A stretch of 33,755 nt of DNA. Origin: a virus. The notes below the pieces were generated by a model that searched no databases, was not told where the DNA came from, and saw only the letters and a program-made list of their open reading frames with translations. The translations under genes and the position numbers were made by a program. The stretch's first letter is position 1, and every line of letters starts with the position of its first letter. This document shows, in pieces, positions 1-7,472 of this stretch. The stretch lies in IMG/VR virus record IMGVR_UViG_3300017613_000582, positions 1 to 33,755 of that record; one strand, given 5' to 3'.

Positions 1-2
1 AT

Positions 3-812
3 CATGGAGTTAAAGCCGATTCTTTCACTAGATTTGAATTGGATGATAATGGCAAACGCCGAGACCGGGGGAAACCTGCTAAGATTAGACATGATCTAGC
101 TTCAAAATATGATAAAATAAAAGAAGCCACCGACATGGAATACTCAAAAAATTCAAATGTAATTGGAATTGCTACTGCTCTTGCTGAAATGGCAAAGCGT
201 GACCAGACTGCTGGAGCAACTAGCCATGAAGGTCACAATGATAAGTTTGCAGGTAAAGCAAAAGACTTTGAAAAATTGCACACCCCAGCCACTCCAAGAG
301 AAACAGACATTAATGCTGTTTTAGTAGACAATGCTGCCAATATGCACAATCAAGTAGGGAAGGCTCAACCCCGTCCTAACGATCAGCAAACTGGTGATAA
401 GGCAATGCCTACTGTCAGTAAAGAAGATACTGAAGTTCGGGATGCTAGAAATGCTCTTAATGAAGCCAGAATGTCTGACGAAGATATTGCAGACTATTAC
501 GATTCCCATCCAAACATGACCCTAAGAGAGCTTTCTGCTAAAACTGGAAAGTCTGTGGCACAACTAAAAAAGATTTTGATGCCCGAGGCTGTTGAGGTTG
601 ATGGCACCCTTTCATTAACCGAAATGGATTTGCCTTTGGATTCTTCGGGTGAAGTGGTTGGATGGATTGCTGTATATAACGGCAAAAAACTCGAAATCAG
701 AAAAGGTGCAGATGCAAAAGACTTGTACAGTGCTAAAGTATATGCAATCAAAAAGTTAAATGTTCCTAAATCAAAACAAAGTTTGGTGGCAATTGCACCA
801 GCTAAAAAATGA
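3..812 (+). CDS. Partial conserved phage protein with HTH-like segment (5' end outside window)
   Basis: The reading frame is open to the left edge of the window. The first start-like codon inside it is a TTG at 39 with no ribosome binding site, so I treat the gene as truncated by the window and not as starting there. The visible part is about 270 residues. It is hydrophilic and rich in A, K, D and N in its first half. About two thirds of the way along it has a helix-turn-helix-like stretch (MTLRELSAKTGKSVAQLKKI). The C-terminal block of about 70 residues (WIAVYNGKKLEI, then DLYSAKVYAIKKLNVPKSK) looks like a small folded domain that I associate with marine T4-like phage proteins of unknown function. 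It ends 36 nt before the next gene on the same strand. No catalytic motif is visible. It could be a structural or a DNA-binding protein; the function is unknown. Confidence 0.75.
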   Translation, partial: HGVKADSFTRFELDDNGKRRDRGKPAKIRHDLASKYDKIKEATDMEYSKNSNVIGIATALAEMAKRDQTAGATSHEGHNDKFAGKAKDFEKLHTPATPRETDINAVLVDNAANMHNQVGKAQPRPNDQQTGDKAMPTVSKEDTEVRDARNALNEARMSDEDIADYYDSHPNMTLRELSAKTGKSVAQLKKILMPEAVEVDGTLSLTEMDLPLDSSGEVVGWIAVYNGKKLEIRKGADAKDLYSAKVYAIKKLNVPKSKQSLVAIAPAKK

Positions 813-848
813 TATAAGTAAGAGTGTAACAAACACCAAGAGGTTAAC

Positions 849-1148
849 ATGATAAAAGCACCGAACTGGGCAAGAAATGCAGTTCCTACTGTACGTGGAT
901 GGGAAGACCCTGACACGGGGGAACTGCTTCTATCCCGCCGCCATAGTAATTCAGAAATTCGAGAATACACTGGAACGTCTTCCGAGGCTCCTAAAATGTT
1001 GAGGGAATCTCCGGTAAACGAAAATGATTTTATTCTTGAGCATATGACTAAAACACAATTAGAAGAAATGGGTCGAGAAAACGGAATTGAGTTGGACCGC
1101 CGCCAAAAGAAAACTACTCTAATTGAGACATTAAGAGCTTTCCTATAA
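849..1148 (+). CDS. Small two-module phage protein with SAP/HeH-like C-terminus
   Basis: The 99-residue protein starts at ATG 849 behind an AAGAGG ribosome binding site. The N-terminal module (APNWARNAVPTVRGWEDP, then TGELLLSRR) is a short motif that recurs in marine T4-like phage proteins. Residues about 65-99 (MTKTQLEEMGRENGIELDRR, then KKTTLIETLR) resemble the helix-extended-helix SAP, LEM or Rho-N type fold, which usually binds nucleic acid or protein. A role as a virion or DNA-associated accessory protein is inferred from that fold only. The next gene begins 1 nt after its stop, which suggests co-transcription and translational coupling. Confidence 0.7.
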   Translation: MIKAPNWARNAVPTVRGWEDPDTGELLLSRRHSNSEIREYTGTSSEAPKMLRESPVNENDFILEHMTKTQLEEMGRENGIELDRRQKKTTLIETLRAFL

Positions 1149-1149
1149 T

Positions 1150-1512
1150 ATGGAAATGGTATTGAATGAAGAAAATCTCTTCATCTTTGCTGCCAAACAT
1201 TATTATTCCCCCCTAGGAATTGAGGCAGATGAGTTTCAGAAAGACCTGAAACGATTTAAGTATGTAAAGAGATTGATTAATCGTTATTTGAGTTCAGACA
1301 ATTTATCTGAACGTTTGATTTTAAACCACTTGATTATCATATTTAATGTGTTTGGTGTTGAGCCGGGATTAAAGATTTTGGATTTGAAGATGGATGAAGA
1401 ACACTGGCCTATCATAAAGCCGTTTCTGATTTTTCTGAAATGTATTCGAAATGATCAATATACAAATATAATCATGGACCCCAGTGTAATAGACGCTATA
1501 AGAAAGATTTAA
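1150..1512 (+). CDS. Conserved T4-like marine phage protein of unknown function
   Basis: The 120-residue, mostly helical protein contains NLFIFAAKHYYSP near the N-terminus and DLKRFKYVKRLINRYL followed by ERLILNHLIIIFNVFG in the middle. I recognise this pattern from short conserved proteins of cyanophage-like T4 relatives, where no function has been assigned. The start at 1150 sits just after the preceding stop, and a second Met lies two codons in; neither has a clear ribosome binding site, so translation is probably coupled to the upstream gene. There is no membrane segment and no catalytic motif. Confidence 0.7.
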   Translation: MEMVLNEENLFIFAAKHYYSPLGIEADEFQKDLKRFKYVKRLINRYLSSDNLSERLILNHLIIIFNVFGVEPGLKILDLKMDEEHWPIIKPFLIFLKCIRNDQYTNIIMDPSVIDAIRKI

Positions 1513-1513
1513 C

Positions 1514-2101
1514 ATGGGACTTTTAAAACGATCAGCCGATCTGATATATGCCTTTAGGTTTTTGAAGCTCCTTACAACTTCGTTTAAGGATACTGAAGCT
1601 TATAATCTTGGTATCATAGATGAGAAGGGGACACGGGATAAAAATGTTAAGTTGAATAACCCAGAATTGAGAGATGCCTATACTCCATTTCACAGGTTGG
1701 TCTATAACATAAAACGTCTTATGTCCAAAGTTCCGGGCGGGGGTGGTAAATTAGCATCCTATGCTGCTGCCATATATCTGATTAAAGAAAAATATAATCT
1801 GTCAGATAGCACCTTACAAAAAGCCCTTGATGAATCAGGCTACACCAAAGATGATTGTATCAACGAACAGAACCAATGGTTTTTGATTGAAGGTAATCAG
1901 TTAGCGCCGGGGGTGTACAGGATCAAAAATGAAAAAATTGTAAATTTCTCCTTCGAAGAATTGGTAAACCCCAAAGATAAAATTCGCATTAAGGAAAATG
2001 CAGTTCCTATAGGGGAAGTTTTTGGTATAGATATTTATGAAGCAACACATATAAACACCAACCAGAAAATATACGTTACGGTAGGAGAACTGCTAAAATG
2101 A
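1514..2101 (+). CDS. Conserved T4-like marine phage protein of unknown function
   Basis: The 195-residue protein begins MGLLKRSADLIYAFRFLKLL and contains AYTPFHRLVYNIKRLMSKVP with a glycine-rich turn (GGGGKLASYAAAIYLIKEKY). The C-terminal half looks like a small beta domain (PGVYRIKNEKIVNFSFEELV, then a short strand-rich tail). This organisation is familiar from cyanophage-type T4 relatives, where it follows the preceding conserved small gene. I cannot assign a biochemical role. It begins 1 nt after the preceding stop, and its stop overlaps the next ATG (ATGA), so the run from 849 to 2460 looks like one coupled operon. Confidence 0.7.
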   Translation: MGLLKRSADLIYAFRFLKLLTTSFKDTEAYNLGIIDEKGTRDKNVKLNNPELRDAYTPFHRLVYNIKRLMSKVPGGGGKLASYAAAIYLIKEKYNLSDSTLQKALDESGYTKDDCINEQNQWFLIEGNQLAPGVYRIKNEKIVNFSFEELVNPKDKIRIKENAVPIGEVFGIDIYEATHINTNQKIYVTVGELLK

Positions 2102-2460
2102 TAGAATTCAGACATTACATGATGGAAAAATCATCACGAGATAAAATGGCTACCAAGTATACTGGTAAGTCCATCGATCATTTGGAAAAGATGCTTAAAG
2201 CTCGTAACTATTCCCCTGCTGATAAGAAAGAAATTCAGAAAGAAATAGATAATAGAAATGCTCCTGAGAAGGCTAGAATACCTAAGTTTAGGGGTTGGGG
2301 TAAGAATGTTAATGAAGAAGCTCCTAGCGTGAACACAGGCTCTGCACCGGGCGCTGGATCAGATGCTTCCCTGCACACCAAGAAAGCCAGATTGTTTAAA
2401 CGCATTTACCGTAGACACCACACAACCAAAGAAGACGTAAAGCTGGCTTCAAAGAGATAA
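2098..2460 (+). CDS. Small protein with internal-protein-like N-terminus
   Basis: The 120-residue basic protein starts at an ATGA overlap with the previous gene. Its first ten residues, MIEFRHYMME, fit the spacing of the T4 internal protein III capsid-targeting peptide (MKTYQEFIAE): an aromatic residue at 4, an aromatic at 7, a hydrophobic at 8 and Glu at 10. This suggests gp21-dependent processing after residue 10. The rest is low in hydrophobic residues, with a helical K/E-rich part (residues 25-50), a G/S/A-rich linker (SVNTGSAPGAGSDASLHTKK) and a strongly basic C-terminus (RLFKRIYRRHH). A basic, linker-rich protein would suit a DNA-associated capsid interior protein, but this is inference. 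No enzyme motif is visible. Confidence 0.65.
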   Translation: MIEFRHYMMEKSSRDKMATKYTGKSIDHLEKMLKARNYSPADKKEIQKEIDNRNAPEKARIPKFRGWGKNVNEEAPSVNTGSAPGAGSDASLHTKKARLFKRIYRRHHTTKEDVKLASKR

Positions 2461-2461
2461 T

Positions 2462-2848
2462 ATGTTTAGCTCAATTAAATTATGGATAACACTTGGTATT
2501 ATAGGCATTTTAGGCCTTGCAGGTTGGGCTGCATGGTATTACTATCAGGACACCCAAGACCGACTCGCTATAATGTCTGCTAACCTAGCTACGACTGAGT
2601 TGGTGGTGGAAACCCAAGCGGCAACCATTACAAAGATGGTAGAGACTGCTACTAGAAACCAAATGTTAACCAGAGAGCTACAAGAGGAATTAGCCAACAC
2701 AGAAGATCACAGAAACGATCTTTTGAAAATTTTACAAGACCACGATTTAACCAGATTAGCTGTTGAAAGACCCGGCTTAATCGAAAGAAGAATCAATGAT
2801 GCAACCGATGAAATATTTGATGCTCTTGAGTCTGATACTCTTCGTTAG
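2462..2848 (+). CDS. Inner-membrane spanin (i-spanin, Rz-like)
   Basis: The 128-residue protein has one N-terminal membrane segment (about residues 7-27: ITLGIIGILGLAGWAAWYYY), then a long periplasmic coiled coil (about 35-110). That is the type II membrane layout of Rz-type inner-membrane spanins. Its 3' end overlaps, in another reading frame, the start of a small lipoprotein gene with a lipobox, which is the classic Rz/Rz1 embedded arrangement. Together the two proteins would bridge inner and outer membranes and fuse them at the last step of lysis of a Gram-negative host. The assignment rests on architecture; i-spanins are very diverse in sequence. Confidence 0.82.
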   Translation: MFSSIKLWITLGIIGILGLAGWAAWYYYQDTQDRLAIMSANLATTELVVETQAATITKMVETATRNQMLTRELQEELANTEDHRNDLLKILQDHDLTRLAVERPGLIERRINDATDEIFDALESDTLR

Positions 2849-3143
2849 TGCGTGTGGCACTAAAGAAAAGGTTATCACTCAAACCGAATTTATAGAGAAA
2901 TCTGTACCAATACAACAACACCCCGATCCAGTCAATATGCTGGACGTGGATTTCTTTGTTGTAACCGAAGATAATCTGGATGCATTTATAAAAGAATTCA
3001 AGTCAAACAACTATGAACTGGTCTTCATAGCTCTGACCGTAAAAGATTATGAGAACTTGTCCCTTAATATAGCAGATTTGCGAAGATACATTCAGCAACA
3101 AAAGTTGATCATAGTTTATTACGAAAAGGCTGTAGGTTCGTAA
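2796..3143 (+). CDS. Outer-membrane spanin lipoprotein (o-spanin, Rz1-like)
   Basis: Two Met codons at 2796 and 2799 follow an AAGAAG ribosome binding site. A third at 2808 gives the compact signal peptide MKYLMLLSLILFVSAC. The lipobox is VSAC; the Cys would be lipidated after signal peptidase II cleavage. The mature part (about 95 residues) is unusually long and folded for an Rz1-type protein, which are typically short and Pro-rich. It includes a beta/alpha block (NYELVFIALTVKDYENLSLN) and a C-terminal helix. The gene overlaps the upstream i-spanin gene by 53 nt in a different frame. Pairing with that protein across the periplasm is the expected role. Confidence 0.82.
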   Translation: MMQPMKYLMLLSLILFVSACGTKEKVITQTEFIEKSVPIQQHPDPVNMLDVDFFVVTEDNLDAFIKEFKSNNYELVFIALTVKDYENLSLNIADLRRYIQQQKLIIVYYEKAVGS

Positions 3144-3194
3144 TTAAAACCGCTATATACTAGACTACAACATATATACATAAGGAATACAAGT

Positions 3195-5402
3195 ATGCCA
3201 ACATCTGCTGTTGATACCCGTCAACTTTTGAGCGAAGCTAAATTTTACGAGAGTTATTCTAGATTTAGCGAAGAGAAATTTCGATATGAGACATGGGATG
3301 AAGCAGTAGATCGTGTGATGGGAATGCATGAAGAGTATTATGAGGATAAGTTAGATGGCCGGTTGCAATCTTATATTGATGAAGCTCGGGTAGCCTACAA
3401 AGATCAATTAGTTTTGGGGGCACAAAGAGCCTTACAGTTTGGTGGGCCTCAAATCTTAAAGCATAATATGAAACTCTACAATTGTACCTCTAGTTATGCA
3501 GATCGTGCAGAATTTTTTGGAGAGATATTTTACATCCTTTTATGTGGAGCCGGGGCAGGGTTTTCTGTTCAAAAGCATCATGCCGCAAAACTACCAAAAA
3601 TTGCTCCAAGAAACAAACAAGCCAAAACACATGTAATTGAAGATTCAATTGAAGGATGGGCTAAGGCTGTTGATGTTCTGTTATCATCTTATTTTGTTGG
3701 GGGTGGAAAACATCCTGAGTTTGAAGGACGTAAGGTCTTTTTTGATGCCACTCTTATTAGACCAAAAAATTCCATGATTTCTGGTGGATTTAAAGCGCCG
3801 GGTCCTGATGGTCTCCGTTTGGCCTTAGATCGAATTGAACACCTTCTCCAAACAATGGTTTTATTCAGCAATTCAGATATCCTAAGACCAATCGACATTT
3901 ACGATATTGTAATGCATATTGCCGATGCTGTTCTTTCGGGGGGTGTTCGTAGATCAGCAACGATTTGTTTGTTCTCAATTGATGACATTGAAATGATGAA
4001 TGCAAAAACTGGCAATTGGTGGAAGACTAATCCCCAACGTGGCAGATCAAACAACTCTGCCGTGATTGTACGAGATGAAGTAACCAAAGAACAGTTTGCA
4101 ACTCTTATGAAGTCCACAAGAGAATTTGGAGAACCCGGATTCATATTTGTTGATTCAAAAGAACATACAACTAATCCGTGCGTTGAAATCGGGATGTTCC
4201 CTCAGATAGATGGGGTATCTGGTTGGCAGGGCTGTAACCTTACTGAGATCAATGGAGGGGCCTGTACAAGCGAAGAAGACTTTTTTAGGGCATGTAGGGC
4301 CGGGGCGATCATGGGGACGCTCCAAGCGGGCTATACAGACTTTAAGTTCTTACCAGAAGTTACCCGTGAAATATATGAGAGAGAAGCTTTAATTGGGGTT
4401 TCTATCACAGGTTGGATGACAAATCCTCAAATTCTATTCAATAAGAAAATTCTTCGAAAGGGCGCAGAGATTGTTAAACAGGTTAACTATGATGTGTCTC
4501 GTTTGATTGATATTAATCAGGCCGCACGTTGTACCTGTTCTAAACCATCTGGTAATGCTTCTGTTCTATTACAAACTACATCAGGGGTTAAAGGGGAGCA
4601 TGCCAAGGGGTATATCCGCAATGCTCAAATGAACAAAGAATCCGAAGTTGTTAAGATCATTGCTAAATTGAACCCTTATATGGTTGAGGAATCAGTATCA
4701 TCTGCAAACAACACAGATTTCATCGTCTCGTTTCCAATCATTCCAAATGAGAATGCTTTATTTGATGAAGACTTAAAGGGTATCAAAACACTTGAGAAGG
4801 TGAAATTTATTCAAGAGAATTGGGTTGAAGTTGGGACCAATGTTGAGCTTTGTGCTGATCCGGGGGTTCGACATAACGTATCCAATACAATCATAGTTGA
4901 TGATTGGGATGAGGTTGAAGAATACGTATTCAAAAATAAAAATCATTTTGCCGGTATTTCATTTATGGCTGATACTGGAGACAAGGATTTTAATCAAGCC
5001 CCATTCACTTCAGTTCTTTCTGAGGATGATTTGCTTGAGAAGTATGGTAAAGCTGCAATTTTTGCGTCTGGTTTGATTGTAGATGGGCTTGAAGTGTTTG
5101 ATACTCTTTGGGATGCATGCTCTTCAACAGATGAAGATTTTGTAGTTGATTCAAAAGAGAATGCCATGAAGAGAGATTGGGTCAGACGTTATAAGAACTT
5201 TGCCAAAAATTATCTTGATGGTGATGTTAAAAAGACTGAGTACTGTCTGAAAGATGTGTATCTCTTACACAAATGGACCAAGATTCAAGATAACTATATA
5301 GATATTGATTGGAAGAAATATCTTACGGCTGAAAAGTTGATAGAGATTGATACAATGGGGGCTATGGCGTGTGCTGGTGGTGCCTGTGATATAGACTTTT
5401 AA
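3195..5402 (+). CDS. nrdJ: Adenosylcobalamin-dependent (class II) ribonucleotide reductase
   Basis: The 735-residue length matches monomeric class II ribonucleoside-triphosphate reductases such as the Lactobacillus leichmannii enzyme. Visible features are the N-terminal redox Cys in NCTSSYADR (Cys97), a glycine-rich GAGAGFSVQKHH loop, and the active-site NPCVEIG (thiyl Cys329, Glu331). The partner redox Cys is in GWQGCNLTE (about 347), followed by CSKPSGNASVLLQTTSG and a C-terminal pair of redox-shuttle cysteines in ACAGGACDIDF (Cys726, Cys731). It makes deoxynucleotides using host cobalamin and oxygen-independent radical chemistry, replacing the oxygen-dependent NrdA/NrdB of T4. The start at 3195 follows AAGGAAT with good spacing. 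It is transcribed with the small zinc-ribbon gene downstream. Confidence 0.95.
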   Translation: MPTSAVDTRQLLSEAKFYESYSRFSEEKFRYETWDEAVDRVMGMHEEYYEDKLDGRLQSYIDEARVAYKDQLVLGAQRALQFGGPQILKHNMKLYNCTSSYADRAEFFGEIFYILLCGAGAGFSVQKHHAAKLPKIAPRNKQAKTHVIEDSIEGWAKAVDVLLSSYFVGGGKHPEFEGRKVFFDATLIRPKNSMISGGFKAPGPDGLRLALDRIEHLLQTMVLFSNSDILRPIDIYDIVMHIADAVLSGGVRRSATICLFSIDDIEMMNAKTGNWWKTNPQRGRSNNSAVIVRDEVTKEQFATLMKSTREFGEPGFIFVDSKEHTTNPCVEIGMFPQIDGVSGWQGCNLTEINGGACTSEEDFFRACRAGAIMGTLQAGYTDFKFLPEVTREIYEREALIGVSITGWMTNPQILFNKKILRKGAEIVKQVNYDVSRLIDINQAARCTCSKPSGNASVLLQTTSGVKGEHAKGYIRNAQMNKESEVVKIIAKLNPYMVEESVSSANNTDFIVSFPIIPNENALFDEDLKGIKTLEKVKFIQENWVEVGTNVELCADPGVRHNVSNTIIVDDWDEVEEYVFKNKNHFAGISFMADTGDKDFNQAPFTSVLSEDDLLEKYGKAAIFASGLIVDGLEVFDTLWDACSSTDEDFVVDSKENAMKRDWVRRYKNFAKNYLDGDVKKTEYCLKDVYLLHKWTKIQDNYIDIDWKKYLTAEKLIEIDTMGAMACAGGACDIDF

Positions 5403-5411
5403 GGAATAAAT

Positions 5412-5552
5412 ATGGACAGAAAATATCTAATAGAATGTGTGGAGTGTGATACAGATTGTGAGGTTGTAGTCATTTGTGATGATCATGACGAACCTCCAAT
5501 TTGTTGCCCTTGTTGTGGGTCGGTTTCAGCAGAGGTTGAAGAAGTAGACTAA
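5412..5552 (+). CDS. Small acidic zinc-ribbon protein
   Basis: The 46-residue ORF starts at ATG 5412 behind AAGGA (5401-5405), 9 nt after the nrdJ stop. It has eight Cys: CVEC near the N-terminus (residues 9-12), Cys16, Cys22 and CCPCC at 31-35 followed by Gly, with a His at 25. This fits a compact zinc ribbon or rubredoxin-like knuckle, and the rest is strongly acidic. A good ribosome binding site, tight spacing and the Cys spacing make it a real gene despite its size. Position directly after nrdJ raises the idea of a redox or metal partner, but no direct evidence supports that. Confidence 0.7.
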   Translation: MDRKYLIECVECDTDCEVVVICDDHDEPPICCPCCGSVSAEVEEVD

Positions 5553-5564
5553 CATATATAACAC

Positions 5565-5978
5565 ATGTGGTTATATAACAAAAAAGAATTTACATCTGAG
5601 ATGATTGATGATAACATGGGATTTGTGTATGTCATCACTGAACTGGAGACAGGTAAGAAATATCTGGGCAAGAAATTGTTTGTTAGTACCCGTCGCCTTA
5701 AACCTCTGAAGGGTAAAAAGAGACGTAGAGTTGTTAAGAAGGAATCTGATTGGCAACTATATTACGGGTCTAATGATGCAGTAAAACTGTTGGTGGAAGA
5801 GAAGGGTTCAAACGCCTTTAAGCGTGAGATTATAAAATTGTGTAAAACCAAAGGGGAAATGTCATATTTTGAAGCGAAAGAGCAATTTGATAGAGATGTG
5901 CTATTGACAGATGAATATTACAATGGTATTATCTCCTGTAGAATTAACCATACCCACGTTAACCACTTAAAGAGATAG
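5565..5978 (+). CDS. GIY-YIG (SegE-like) putative endonuclease
   Basis: The 137-residue protein has the GIY-YIG core with GFVYVI at residues 19-24 and KYLGKK at 32-37. Next come a basic patch (LKPLKGKKRRRRVVKK region), SDWQLYYGS, a helix with KREI and the conserved YFEAKEQF containing the likely metal-binding Glu near residue 100. This matches the stand-alone SegE-type GIY-YIG family of T4-like phages. It is not inside an intron or intein here, and nothing suggests recent homing, so it may be a fixed phage gene for DNA processing. The ribosome binding site is weak; TATATAA lies just upstream of the ATG. Confidence 0.8.
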   Translation: MWLYNKKEFTSEMIDDNMGFVYVITELETGKKYLGKKLFVSTRRLKPLKGKKRRRVVKKESDWQLYYGSNDAVKLLVEEKGSNAFKREIIKLCKTKGEMSYFEAKEQFDRDVLLTDEYYNGIISCRINHTHVNHLKR

Positions 5979-5979
5979 T

Positions 5980-6447
5980 ATGATACAATATTCATATGCC
6001 ATTCCTAGAGACATTTCCCCTATAGAATCCTTTTCTGGTAAGTATAGATTTCTGTCTAATTTTTATCCAGCTACTGTGGTGTATGAGGGGTTCGTGTTCC
6101 CTTCTGTCGAGCATGGTTTTGTTGCTGGTAAATATAGATTTGATAAGTTTCAGGTAGACCGTATCAATAAACTGTCTGCTGGGCAGGCGAAACGATATGG
6201 AAGAGAAGCTATATTACCTTCAAGTTGGAACACCAACCGAAATAAAATTATGGTCGATCTGGTAACTGCTAAATTTGAAAGTTCTCTATTAATGGACATG
6301 TTAAGATCAACCGATGAAAAAATCCTAATTGAAGGTAATACTTGGGGGGATACTTACTGGGGAGAATGTCCCATTGGTACAGGAAAGAATCAATTGGGTA
6401 AAATTTTGATGAACATACGAGATGGAGAATTTGATGGTAGACGATAA
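5980..6447 (+). CDS. NADAR-family protein (YbiA-like N-glycosidase)
   Basis: The 155-residue protein carries NADAR signatures in order: YRFLSNFYP (22-30), FPSVEHGFVAGKY (40-52), a Lys/Arg-rich helix, WNTNRNKIM (83-91), LIEGNTWGDTYWG (116-128) and GKNQLGKILMNIR (135-147). The family includes E. coli YbiA and plant COG3236 N-glycosidases that act on riboflavin-pathway intermediates. Some NADAR proteins also remove ADP-ribose from modified guanine in DNA. In a phage, a role in reversing host ADP-ribosylation defence or in NAD-related metabolism is plausible but inferred. It starts 1 nt after the GIY-YIG gene and overlaps the next small gene. Confidence 0.88.
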   Translation: MIQYSYAIPRDISPIESFSGKYRFLSNFYPATVVYEGFVFPSVEHGFVAGKYRFDKFQVDRINKLSAGQAKRYGREAILPSSWNTNRNKIMVDLVTAKFESSLLMDMLRSTDEKILIEGNTWGDTYWGECPIGTGKNQLGKILMNIRDGEFDGRR

Positions 6448-6628
6448 AGTAATTCGCTGGCCAGAAGCCATTTGGTTTTATGAAGAAATAGAAGAAGACG
6501 AATTTACTGAAAAGTGTATTCGGTGTGGCGAATATGACATTTTAGATATAAACGAATATTGTGCTTTTTGCAATGAAGAAATGACACCAACAGAAAGAAG
6601 AAAGGAGAATAGAAATCATACTAATTGA
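6434..6628 (+). CDS. Small CxxC/CxxC zinc-finger protein
   Basis: I place the start at ATG 6434 (MVDDKVIRWPEAIWFYEE), because GGAGA sits 5 nt upstream. An earlier ATG at 6422 is possible. The 64-residue protein has CIRCGEY and, 17 residues later, CAFCNEE, a four-Cys zinc knuckle in a very acidic context. The end of the NADAR gene lies inside its start in another frame. Its 3' end overlaps the likely true start of the RNase H-type gene, so the three are probably translationally coupled. Function unknown; protein-protein contact is more likely than DNA binding given the charge. Confidence 0.65.
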   Translation: MVDDKVIRWPEAIWFYEEIEEDEFTEKCIRCGEYDILDINEYCAFCNEEMTPTERRKENRNHTN

Positions 6629-7472
6629 TTATTCGGGAGTGGCTATTTCAAATATCCTAACCCAAAAACTTGAGTTGAGAGAAGACTTTATTCGCCCCAT
6701 GATTTTAAACTCTATTCGTTTGTACCGTAAAAAGTATATACACGAATATGGAGAGGTCGTAATCGTGGCTGATGCTGGGGGTAATTGGAGAAAAGATGTA
6801 TTTCCAGAATACAAAGCCAAACGAAATGATATTCGAGATGAATCCCCTTTCGATTGGGACGAGGTATATCGAATTCTTAATAAAATACGTGATGAGCTAA
6901 AAGAAAATTTTCCCTACAAAGTAATTGCAATTCCAAGAGTTGAAGCTGATGATATCATTGGTACATTGGTCGAACACACTCAAGAGTTTGGAAATTGGGA
7001 AAAGGTTATGATCATTTCATCTGATAAAGATTTTGGTCAGCTTCAAAAATATGATAATGTATCCCAATATTCATATCGTACCAGAAAACCAATTGTGATA
7101 GAAAATCCCCAGCAATATCTAATAGAACATGTGTTTCGGGGGGACGCAGATGATGGAGTACCAAACGTATTGTCTCATGATAGTATTTTTCTGGAAGTAG
7201 GCACCCGCCAAACCCCCCTTTATCAAACTAAGATAGATGCTTGGGTTGCTTCAGATGAAAGTCAAATGGGCATGGATGACGATACTTATAGAAATTATCT
7301 CAGGAATAAGAAAATGATTGATCTTTCTGAGACACCACTCGAAATCAAAACTGAAATTATTGCTGAATATGAAGGGCAAGATCAATCTAAAAACAAACGA
7401 AAAGTGATGAACTTTCTCATTAAAAATGCATGTGGAAGCTTGCTTGAAAATACTGGAGACTTTATTCGATGA
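6615..7472 (+). CDS. rnh: T4 RNase H-type 5'-3' exonuclease (FEN-1/PIN-like), probable non-AUG start
   Basis: The protein aligns by eye with T4 RNase H, which removes RNA primers from lagging-strand fragments. Visible matches are VIVADAGGNWRKDVFPEYK (metal-binding Asp and DNA-binding basic residues), DWDEVYRILNKIRDELK, VEADDIIGTLV, IISSDKDFGQLQKY and the C-terminal VMNFLIKNACGSLLENTGDF. The first standard start codon is GTG 6639, but T4 RNase H has an N-terminal active-site Asp in LIDFSQ. Here the same-frame codons just upstream encode IILIDYSGVA. I therefore place the start at the ATC 6615 (7 nt after AAAGGAG at 6601-6607), giving about 285 residues. ATA 6618 or ATT 6624 are alternatives. 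The exact start is uncertain. Confidence 0.88.
   Translation: MILIDYSGVAISNILTQKLELREDFIRPMILNSIRLYRKKYIHEYGEVVIVADAGGNWRKDVFPEYKAKRNDIRDESPFDWDEVYRILNKIRDELKENFPYKVIAIPRVEADDIIGTLVEHTQEFGNWEKVMIISSDKDFGQLQKYDNVSQYSYRTRKPIVIENPQQYLIEHVFRGDADDGVPNVLSHDSIFLEVGTRQTPLYQTKIDAWVASDESQMGMDDDTYRNYLRNKKMIDLSETPLEIKTEIIAEYEGQDQSKNKRKVMNFLIKNACGSLLENTGDFIR

Noticed and set aside
497-970. 157-residue minus-strand ORF
   Set aside because: It overlaps two better-supported plus-strand genes, has no ribosome binding site and its composition looks like the reverse of coding sequence.
3144-3194. TATATAC-like boxes before nrdJ as a late promoter
   Set aside because: They differ from TATAAATA and AT-rich strings are common here; evidence is too weak to call.
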